A DNA stretch of 64,000 bases from Streptomyces liliifuscus (GTDB taxonomy: Bacteria > Actinomycetota > Actinomycetes > Streptomycetales > Streptomycetaceae): the NCBI RefSeq assembly GCF_016598615.1, contig NZ_CP066831.1, forward strand, positions 806,001 through 870,000, given 5' to 3'. The translations under genes and the position numbers were made by a program. Of the stretch, positions 7,874 to 15,007 are shown piece by piece. The notes beneath the pieces were generated by a model. That model was not told the origin of the DNA, did no database searches, and was given only the letters and a program-made list of their open reading frames with translations. Each line of letters begins with the position of its first letter. Position 1 is the stretch's first letter.

Positions 7874-9172
7874 ATGCCCACCGAGTTCCACGCTCCGGCC
7901 CCGGTGCCGCCGGCTGCCGCCACAGGAGCCGCCACGGGAGCCGTCCTCGCGCCAGACGTCGGCCATGCGCCGACGGAGCCCGTCTCCCGTGGCTGGATCG
8001 CCTTGTTCGGCGTGGTCTGGTTCGGGTTCTGGATGGCGAGTCTCGTCCCCCTTCAACTGCTGTTGCCCCAGCAGTTGGAGATCATCGATCCGGCGTCCAA
8101 GGTGCACAGTTTCGCCGTCGTCAACGCGCTGGCCGGACTGGTCTCGCTGCTCGCCCTCCCGGTGTGCGGGGCGCTGTGCGACCGCTCCCGCAGCCGCTTC
8201 GGACGCAGAAGGCTCTGGCTCGCGGGCGGCGCGCTGTGGTTCGCGGCGGGGCTGGCGATCACCGGGGAGCAGACGACGGTGACGGGCATGACCCTCGCGT
8301 GGTCGGCGAGCATGCTCGGCCTCAGCGCCGCCACCGCCGGGCTGACCGCCATGATCGCCGACCGCGTCCCCGTCGGCCAGCGCGGTCTGGTGTCCAGCGC
8401 GATCTACGGCCCCCAGGCTCTCGGCGTGGTGACCGGCATCGCCCTCGTCTCCGTTCTCGCGCTGTCCCCCGCGAGCGGCTACCTCGTCATCGCCGCCCTG
8501 CTGATCGTCTGTACCGTGCCGTTCCTCGCGCGCTTCCGTGACACCTCGTACGACGCCGAGCCCGCGCTGAGTCTGCGTACGCTGCTCACCTCGATGGGCC
8601 GCTCGCTCGGGAACCGCGACTTCGCCTGGGCGTTCGGCGGAAGGCTCCTGGTCAACCTGGCGAACTCCCTGGGCGTCTGCTACACCCTCTACTTCCTGAC
8701 CGACGACCTGAAGGTCCCCGATCCGGCCGGCAGCCTGCTCGCCTGTACGGCCCTCTACCTCGTGGCCGGCGTCCTGGCCAGCTCCGTCGCCGGAGTGCTG
8801 TCCGACCGCCTCGGCAGACGGCGGATATTCGTCGCGCTGGCGGCGCTGCTCCAGGCGGCATCGGGTTTCCTTCTGGCGAGCTTTCCCAACCTGGGTGTCA
8901 CGCTGGTGGCGTCGGCCGTCATGGGCGCGGGTTTCGGTGCGTACATGGCCGTCGACCAGGCGCTGATCACCCAGGTCCTGCCCGATGCCGAGAGCCGCGC
9001 CCAGGACCTCGGCATCATGAACATCGCCGCGGTCGTCCCGCCCTCGCTGGCCCCTCTGATCGCCAGCTTCCTCATCACCTCCGACCGCGGCTATCCGCTC
9101 CTGTTCTCGTGCGTAGGCGTGGCCGCGACGGTGGGAGTTCTGCTCGTGTACCGCGTTCGGTCCGTCAGATAG
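7874..9172 (+). CDS. MFS transporter
   Basis: 432 aa. Twelve hydrophobic segments run from about residue 45 to 430. The signature loop between TM2 and TM3 reads GALCDRSRSRFGRRRLW, with a second-half counterpart GVLSDRLGRRRIF. The N-terminal 40 residues are alanine- and proline-rich and cytoplasmic. It probably imports the substrate, or exports a product, of the surrounding catabolic enzymes. ATG 7874 is preceded by GGAGG at 7865-7869; the frame is open far upstream, but that stretch overlaps the previous gene and is not protein-like. Confidence 0.9.
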   Translation: MPTEFHAPAPVPPAAATGAATGAVLAPDVGHAPTEPVSRGWIALFGVVWFGFWMASLVPLQLLLPQQLEIIDPASKVHSFAVVNALAGLVSLLALPVCGALCDRSRSRFGRRRLWLAGGALWFAAGLAITGEQTTVTGMTLAWSASMLGLSAATAGLTAMIADRVPVGQRGLVSSAIYGPQALGVVTGIALVSVLALSPASGYLVIAALLIVCTVPFLARFRDTSYDAEPALSLRTLLTSMGRSLGNRDFAWAFGGRLLVNLANSLGVCYTLYFLTDDLKVPDPAGSLLACTALYLVAGVLASSVAGVLSDRLGRRRIFVALAALLQAASGFLLASFPNLGVTLVASAVMGAGFGAYMAVDQALITQVLPDAESRAQDLGIMNIAAVVPPSLAPLIASFLITSDRGYPLLFSCVGVAATVGVLLVYRVRSVR

Positions 9173-9224
9173 AGACGCTGAGCCACCCCTCACCCGCCCT
9201 CCGCCTTGAGAAGAAAGGAAAGCC

Positions 9225-10610
9225 GTGGACACGCTCCCCTCCAACGCGCCCTGGCACAGAGCGAATCCGAACCCGACACCGACCCCGACGTTGTCCCCGA
9301 AGTCGTCCCGGAAGCCGGACACCTGGCGGAACTGGGCCGGGAACGTCACCGCTCGCCCGGCCCAAGTCGTCTCACCCGCCTCGGTGGAGGAGCTGCGCGC
9401 CGTAGTTCGCCGGGCGGCCGAGGACGGTCTGCCCGTGAAGGCGGCGGGTACCGGCCACTCCTTCTCCACCGCCGCCGCGACCGACGGCGTACTGATTCGC
9501 CCCGACCGACTCAGTGGCATCCGTACGATCGACGCGAAGGCCGGCACCGTCACCGTCGAGGCGGGTACGCAACTCAAGACGATGAACATGGCCCTGGCCC
9601 AACACGGCCTGTCGCTCACGAACATGGGCGACATCATGGAACAGACAGCGGCCGGTGCCACCAGCACGGGCACCCACGGAACGGGGCGCGCATCGGGTGG
9701 GATCGCGGCGCAGATCCGTGGCATGGAACTGGTGACGGCGGACGGTTCACTGCTGACCTGCTCCGCGACGGAGAACCCGGAGGTGTTCGCCGCGGCGCGC
9801 GTCGGACTGGGCGCCCTGGGGGTCGTCAGCGCCCTCACCTTCGCCGTCGAGCCGCTGTTCCTCCTCGCCTCCCGCGAGGAACCGATGACGTTCGACGCGG
9901 TCACCGCGGCCTTCGACGAACTCCACGCGCACAACGACCACTTCGAGTTCTACTGGTTCCCGCACACAAACAACTGCAACACCCTGCGCAACAACCGGAC
10001 CGTCGGCCCTCACGCCCCACTGGGCCGGCTCAAGACATGGTTCGAGGACGAGTTCCTCTCCAACACCGTCTTCCAGGCGCTCAATTCCGTGTGCCGAACC
10101 GTCCCCGCCACCGTCCCGGCGATCGCGCGGATCACCAGCCGCGGCCTCTCGGCCAGGACGTACACGGACATCCCTTTCAAGGTCTTCACCAGCCCGCGCC
10201 GCGTCCGGATGATCGAGATGGAGTACGCCGTCCCGCGCGAGGCCGTCCTCGACACCCTCCGCGAACTCAAGTCCATGATCGAGCGCTCCGATCTGCGCAT
10301 CAGCTTCCCGGTCGAGGTCCGCACCACGCCCGCCGACGACATCACCCTCTCCACGGCAAGCGGACGCGACAGCGCCTATATCGCCGTCCACGTCTACCGG
10401 GGCATGCCGTACAAGCGGTACTTCGCGGAAGCGGAGCGCATCTTCGTCGCACACGAGGGGCGCCCGCACTGGGGCAAGCTCCACACCCAGGACACCGCCT
10501 ACTTCGCGGCCGCCTACCCCCGCTTCAACGAGTTCACGGCACTGCGCGACCGGCTCGACCCCGACCGACGCTTCACCAACGCGTATCTCCGCAGGGTGCT
10601 GGGCGACTGA
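9225..10610 (+). CDS. FAD-linked D-arabinono-1,4-lactone/L-gulonolactone oxidase family protein
   Basis: 461 aa. A VAO-fold FAD enzyme with an ALO-type C-terminus. The FAD domain shows VKAAGTGHSF, NMGDIMEQTAAGATSTGTHG and GLGALGVVS. The Ser in GTGHS replaces the His that binds FAD covalently in alditol oxidase-like enzymes, so the flavin may be non-covalent or attached elsewhere. The substrate domain carries the family motif HEGRPHWGK (about 410). It oxidises an aldonolactone or polyol. The GTG start at 9225 has GAAAGGAAAG just upstream. It is the last gene of the plus-strand catabolic set and ends before a double hairpin. Confidence 0.88.
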   Translation: MDTLPSNAPWHRANPNPTPTPTLSPKSSRKPDTWRNWAGNVTARPAQVVSPASVEELRAVVRRAAEDGLPVKAAGTGHSFSTAAATDGVLIRPDRLSGIRTIDAKAGTVTVEAGTQLKTMNMALAQHGLSLTNMGDIMEQTAAGATSTGTHGTGRASGGIAAQIRGMELVTADGSLLTCSATENPEVFAAARVGLGALGVVSALTFAVEPLFLLASREEPMTFDAVTAAFDELHAHNDHFEFYWFPHTNNCNTLRNNRTVGPHAPLGRLKTWFEDEFLSNTVFQALNSVCRTVPATVPAIARITSRGLSARTYTDIPFKVFTSPRRVRMIEMEYAVPREAVLDTLRELKSMIERSDLRISFPVEVRTTPADDITLSTASGRDSAYIAVHVYRGMPYKRYFAEAERIFVAHEGRPHWGKLHTQDTAYFAAAYPRFNEFTALRDRLDPDRRFTNAYLRRVLGD

Positions 10611-10718
10611 CCCACCCGGCACTTGGGGAGCTCAAAGTGCTGGGCCAATAGGGCGTACAAGGGCGCCGGGGAACCCCTCCGGGTACCGTTTCGGGGCCGC
10701 CGCCTTATGTGATGGGAG

Positions 10719-10758
10719 CGCTGCCACAGCCGGACGTGGCAGCGAGCCCGGGCTCGCT
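10719..10758. terminator. Overlapping double hairpin between convergent genes
   Basis: CGCTGCCAC (10719-10727) pairs with GTGGCAGCG (10736-10744). AGCGAGCC (10741-10748) pairs with GGCTCGCT (10751-10758), an 18-bp perfect palindrome. The two stems share 10741-10744, so they cannot both form fully. They separate the lactone oxidase gene from the convergent APH-like gene. Confidence 0.65.
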
Positions 10759-10790
10759 GCCGTGCCACACGCGCCCCGGACCGCCTTGGC

Positions 10791-11744
10791 TCAGCCCGGC
10801 GTGTCCATCAGGGCCGTGACATAGGCATCCAGCCGCTCCTCAACGGCTCGCGTCGTCAGCTCGGTTCTCCCTGCCTCCCGCCAAGGCTGCGACACCCACT
10901 GCACTTCTTCCGAGAATGCCAGCGCGTCCCGCGCCCGCCAGTACAGCCGTTCGCTCGTGCCCACCGCCAGCACCCCACCGGCCTCCTCATACGCCTCGGC
11001 GAACCGCAGACCCCACGCCGGGCCGTGCAGCAGCGCGAGATTGGTGGAGCAGTGCGCCACATCGAGATCCGCCGGGCCCCAGGAGGTGGCCGCCCAGTCG
11101 ACGACGCCGGTGATCCGGGCACCTGCCGACGGTGGGGACGGCACGTCGAACAGCACGTTTCCGGGGTGGAGGTCCCGATGCAGGAAGCGCCCTTCATAGG
11201 GCGGTGCGGGCTTGCAGATCACGTCGATCGCCTCGGCCCATGCCGCCGTGTCGGCGCCCTTCGGAGTCACGACGGTGTCTGCGGTCGTCAACGCCACATA
11301 CTCCCGGGGCCGCTCGGCGGGTCGCACCGCGTGGATCGCCACGAGTTGACGGGCCAGCAGAGGGAGGCGCGTCTCCAACCCCTCGTAGTCGAGGACCGTC
11401 CGGCCCGCCAGCTGTGTCATGAGGAGCGATGGATACTCGCAATGCGCTGCGGTGGCATCAACCGCGACCAGTCGAGGAGCCGGCACACCGGCCCCCGGGA
11501 GCAGCGTCAGGGCGCCGGCCTCCCTGTTCAGCCAGTCCTCGGCGTGCTCCACGTCGACGAAGGTCCGCAGCACCAGGTCACGGGTACCTCCGTCCCGCGT
11601 GCCGATGGTCAACCTCCGCATCTCTGCAGTGATGCCGCCGCGCAGCGCCTCAGTTCTGACGACCCGTTCCCCGACCCCCAGGTGCCGGCTCACCCAAGCC
11701 AGCGTCAACGGCCGAACAGCCCCCGCCTCATCGTGGTCAGTCAC
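10791..11744 (-). CDS. Aminoglycoside phosphotransferase (APH) family kinase
   Basis: 317 aa. An APH/choline-kinase fold. The catalytic loop is FLHRDLHPGNVLFD (about 201-214), with catalytic Asp in HRDLHPGN, and the metal-binding motif is VVDWAATSWGPADLDVAH (about 224-241). It transfers phosphate from ATP to a small molecule. Most such chromosomal members are not resistance enzymes and the substrate is unknown. The N-terminus (RPLTLAWVSRHLGVGERVV) is standard for the family. The start is GTG 11744. It is convergent with the lactone oxidase and divergent from the next gene. Confidence 0.85.
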   Translation of the reverse strand: MTDHDEAGAVRPLTLAWVSRHLGVGERVVRTEALRGGITAEMRRLTIGTRDGGTRDLVLRTFVDVEHAEDWLNREAGALTLLPGAGVPAPRLVAVDATAAHCEYPSLLMTQLAGRTVLDYEGLETRLPLLARQLVAIHAVRPAERPREYVALTTADTVVTPKGADTAAWAEAIDVICKPAPPYEGRFLHRDLHPGNVLFDVPSPPSAGARITGVVDWAATSWGPADLDVAHCSTNLALLHGPAWGLRFAEAYEEAGGVLAVGTSERLYWRARDALAFSEEVQWVSQPWREAGRTELTTRAVEERLDAYVTALMDTPG

Positions 11745-11916
11745 CGTGCCACCCCATCATCCGGACAGAGCCACACGCAAAGGTCTTTCGTTGGAGGCGA
11801 TGACAACCCGGCTCGCCGTCGCGCCACGTGAGTGGGTGCCCCAGCCTGAATCGCTCCGCTACACCGATTCAGGCATTACCGTCCCGGGCCGAACCACTGG
11901 CGTGGATCATGAGGCC

Positions 11917-12450
11917 ATGGACTGGGTTTCGCCGCTGTCAGGTCTCGTGGGTGCGCTCATCGGTGGTGGTGCTTCCCTCTACGGAGGGCGTGCCCAAGTG
12001 CGTGCGCAGTTGGACCTGAAGAACGCCGAGATGGTGGCGGCATCCGCGGAGCAGGAGGACGCGGAGCGGGGCCGCATCGCGGCGGCGCTGGGTCCACGGC
12101 TGCTCGAACTCACGCGGGTGTACCGCGCGGTGGGCGCAGAGTTCTCCGACGGCAGAGAGAACCCCGATTGGCCCATGCTCGTCATGGATGCGGAGCTGGC
12201 AGCCCTGGAGATCCCCGACCGGGAATTGCGTGAGTTGATGGCTGACGCCCTGAAGGCTGTCGAGCACTGGAGCAGCAGCTTCCGCAACGTGAATGGCAGA
12301 CCTTCGCGGCTCATCCCTGTCGTCCTCGACCACCTGATGCAGTGCCTCTTCGCATGGAGGCGCGGGGACGAACTGCCCGAGCCGAGCCAGGCGTTCGAGA
12401 ACGCGCAGGAGTCGTGGATGCTGTGGATCGACGAGCACAGCCACCCCTGA
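11917..12450 (+). CDS. Unknown protein with N-terminal membrane anchor
   Basis: 177 aa, not recognised as a named family. The N-terminus WVSPLSGLVGALIGGGASLY is a single glycine-rich hydrophobic segment. A helical region rich in charged residues follows (AQVRAQLDLKNAEMVAASAE), probably a coiled coil, then a soluble helical domain to the end. Similar small streptomycete proteins have an anchor plus cytosolic helical domain. ATG 11917 starts right before the anchor; GTG 11902 and ATG 11800 are in-frame alternatives. No catalytic motif is visible. It lies between an APH-like gene (divergent) and the kinase pair (same strand, 246 bp away). Confidence 0.65.
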   Translation: MDWVSPLSGLVGALIGGGASLYGGRAQVRAQLDLKNAEMVAASAEQEDAERGRIAAALGPRLLELTRVYRAVGAEFSDGRENPDWPMLVMDAELAALEIPDRELRELMADALKAVEHWSSSFRNVNGRPSRLIPVVLDHLMQCLFAWRRGDELPEPSQAFENAQESWMLWIDEHSHP

Positions 12451-12603
12451 AGCTGTCTCCGATCCTGGCCGTCAGGCGCCGACTTCGCGGGCGGCGCCCA
12501 CTGTGCGTTGAGCCCGTTGCCACCTGACATGACCTGAAGTGGTTCGCCTACCGTCCCCCAGAAGACACCCCCACCGGCAAGGAAGCGCAATCAACTTAGC
12601 GCC

Positions 12604-12643
12604 GGCGCCAGTTGGGTTCGGGTTCCCGGGAACCTCTGGCGCC
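12604..12643. repeat. Nested inverted repeat upstream of the first Ser/Thr kinase
   Basis: A perfect 14-bp palindrome GGTTCCCGGGAACC (12621-12634) is flanked by GGCGCCA (12604-12610) and TGGCGCC (12637-12643). It lies 54 bp before the kinase start. It could be an operator or an RNA hairpin in the leader. The rest of the 12451-12696 gap holds only a weak GGCGCC repeat near 12475-12499. Confidence 0.45.
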
Positions 12644-12696
12644 GTACAGGCGTCGCAAGGACCATCGGCGCGCGGGGCGTAGAGGCAGGGGGGCTG

Positions 12697-14907
12697 ATGG
12701 GCCGGTTCGAGTTCGGGGAGTACCGGACGCTCGCGCTGCTCGGGGCGGGTGGCATGGGCCGGGCGTATCTGGCCCGTTCGGGGTCGGGGCGGCTCGTCGT
12801 GCTCAAGGTGATGCATGCGCACCTCGCCGCCGAGCCGCAGTTCCGGGAGCGGCTGCGGCGTGAGGTGCGGGCGGCGCGCGCCGTGACCGGTCCGTTCACG
12901 GCGGCCGTGCTCGACGCGGCGCCGCAGGCTCCCCTGCCGTGGCTGGCCGTCGAGTACTGCGCGGGTCCGACCCTGTCGGAGACCGTGGCCGGGTACGGGC
13001 CACTGGCGGCCGGTGACCTCGCCTCGCTGGGGGCCGCTCTCGCCGAGGCGCTCACCGCGATCCACACGGCCGGCCTGGTGCATCGCGACCTGAAGCCGGC
13101 GAATGTCCTGGTCACCGGTCAGGGCCCGCGCGTCATCGACTTCGGTATCGCAAAGGCGCTCGGTGACGGACCGGCGTCGGGACCGGCGTCAGGACCGTCT
13201 GACGAGGCCCTGACGGGGAGCGGGGAGATGCTCGGCTCTGTCGGCTTCATGGCACCCGAGCAGATCACGTACACCACCGAACCCGCGGCCTCCTGTGACG
13301 TGTTCGCGCTCGGGGCGCTGCTCGCGCTGGCGGCGACGGGCCGCAGTCCGCACGGCGGCGGCACGGCCCCGCAGATCATGTACCGGACGCTGCACGAGGA
13401 ACCGGATCTCGCCGGCGTGCCGGACGGGGAGTGGACCGCCTTCCTGACCCGCTGTCTGTCGAAAGGGCCGGACGGGCGCCCCACCGCGACGGAGGTCCTG
13501 GACTGGTGCGCCGCCCGCGCGGCCGAACGGCCGTGGTGGGAGCGGCCCGAGGTGACCGCCCTGATCGACGGCCACGAGGAGACGGTCGCGCGCCGGATCG
13601 CCGTGTCGGCCGAAGCCGACGGGGAAGGCGCCACCCGCGTCGACCGCCCGTCGACCCCGGCGACCCCGCCGTCCCCCGCGGGTCCGTCGCGCAGACGCGT
13701 GTTCGCGTGGGCGGGCGCCGCCGTCACGACCGCCGCAGGGGTGACGACGGCGATCGCCCTCTCAGGGGACGAGCCCGGCACGCGGCGGCAGCCGGTCACC
13801 TCGTCCTGGCGCTCCGGCACCCCGCTGTGGACCCGCGAGGTGGGCGCCCTCGAGTACGGCGGCTCCCTGACCCGTACGGCCGACGCCCTCTACGTACGCC
13901 AGGATGGAACGGCCCGCCGACTCGACCCGAACACCGGTGCCGTTGCCTGGGAGGTCGAGGACGCGACCGCCGTCCTGTCCTCCGGCGACACGGTGTACGT
14001 CACCCACCTCCGGGAGGGCAGTATCTCCCCCGAGGTCGTGGCGCTCGACGCGGCCAACGGCACGGAGCGGTGGCGCACGGGCGCCCTGGAGTCGAACCCG
14101 CACCGGCCCTACGGTGTCTACTCGCCCGACGGCGACTCGACGCTGCTCGCCGTCACGCGGCGCACTGCATGCCTGGTCACGTTCGCCGAGTACGACACGT
14201 CGTGGGCACGGCGCACGAACCAGGGGAAGCCCTGGCGGGCGTACGGCTTCGACCTGCCGACGGGCGCCCCGCTCTGGTTCAGGAGCGGTACGGCCGCGCA
14301 GGTGACGGCGCTGAACGCGGCAGGCGGCCGGTTCGCCCTGGCCACGGCAACCGCGACATGGGGTCCCCTGTACGTGCTCCATGAGCGCTCGGGCGAGGAG
14401 GAGTCCAGCATCCCCGACGGCTCGGCCACGCCCGAAGTGCATCCGGGAGCCCGGGGAACCCGCTACTACACGACGGTGGCGTCCGTACGCCGGGTGAACC
14501 TGGCCACGGGGAAGGCGAGGTGGACACGGCGCCTGACGCACGCGAGGGTGGCGGAACCGGCCGGCGACGAACTCGTCGTGGCCGCCGCGGCCGAGGGCCT
14601 GGGCGCACTGGACGCGGCCGGCGGCGACCGGCGCTGGTGGCGCGACGACGTCCGCGCGCTCACCACCACCGACGGCCGCCTTCTGGCGGACGCCACGGCG
14701 ATCTACGCGACGGGCCCCGAACCGGGCGTCTCCGCCACGTCCGCGGGCACGTCCGCGTGGGGCATCCACGTCCTGGCGGCCGCCACGGGCAGGCTGCGCT
14801 GGGCCGTCCCGGTGGACGGCCTGACGACGATGTCGTACGGGGCGGCGGGCGACGGCCTGATCCATGTGTGCACCGGTGCGACGCTGCAGACGTTCCGCGG
14901 GCCGTGA
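12697..14907 (+). CDS. Transmembrane Ser/Thr protein kinase with PQQ-type propeller
   Basis: 736 aa. Kinase domain about 9-270: Gly-rich loop GAGGMG (16-21), ATP-binding Lys37, HRD Asp131 in HRDLKPAN, DFG 148-150 and APE 186-188. All key residues are present, so an active PknB-like kinase is expected. The activation segment holds an extra GPASGPASGP repeat. A proline-rich linker leads to SRRRV (331-335) and one hydrophobic segment (about 335-356). The outer domain has PQQ-like blades (VALDAANGTERW, RRVNLATGKARW, HVLAAATGRLRW). An extracytoplasmic sensor domain driving a cytosolic kinase is the likely plan. AGGGGGGC lies 3 nt before the ATG. Confidence 0.92.
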   Translation: MGRFEFGEYRTLALLGAGGMGRAYLARSGSGRLVVLKVMHAHLAAEPQFRERLRREVRAARAVTGPFTAAVLDAAPQAPLPWLAVEYCAGPTLSETVAGYGPLAAGDLASLGAALAEALTAIHTAGLVHRDLKPANVLVTGQGPRVIDFGIAKALGDGPASGPASGPSDEALTGSGEMLGSVGFMAPEQITYTTEPAASCDVFALGALLALAATGRSPHGGGTAPQIMYRTLHEEPDLAGVPDGEWTAFLTRCLSKGPDGRPTATEVLDWCAARAAERPWWERPEVTALIDGHEETVARRIAVSAEADGEGATRVDRPSTPATPPSPAGPSRRRVFAWAGAAVTTAAGVTTAIALSGDEPGTRRQPVTSSWRSGTPLWTREVGALEYGGSLTRTADALYVRQDGTARRLDPNTGAVAWEVEDATAVLSSGDTVYVTHLREGSISPEVVALDAANGTERWRTGALESNPHRPYGVYSPDGDSTLLAVTRRTACLVTFAEYDTSWARRTNQGKPWRAYGFDLPTGAPLWFRSGTAAQVTALNAAGGRFALATATATWGPLYVLHERSGEEESSIPDGSATPEVHPGARGTRYYTTVASVRRVNLATGKARWTRRLTHARVAEPAGDELVVAAAAEGLGALDAAGGDRRWWRDDVRALTTTDGRLLADATAIYATGPEPGVSATSAGTSAWGIHVLAAATGRLRWAVPVDGLTTMSYGAAGDGLIHVCTGATLQTFRGP

Positions 14908-15007
14908 GCCGGGCCGGCCCGCGCGAGCGGGCAGCGCAACGGGAGGAGTACCGGCCCACCGACGACCACCCCCGACGGCGAAGGAAAGGCTCACAGGAGG
15001 CCCGCGC

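Noticed and set aside
10791..11744. Calling the APH-like kinase an antibiotic resistance gene
   Set aside because: The motifs support only the kinase fold; similar chromosomal proteins have other substrates and no resistance context is present.
12611..12634. Possible tRNA fragment (GGTTCGGG-like T-arm)
   Set aside because: The similarity is limited to a short palindrome; no acceptor stem, anticodon arm or D-arm can be drawn.
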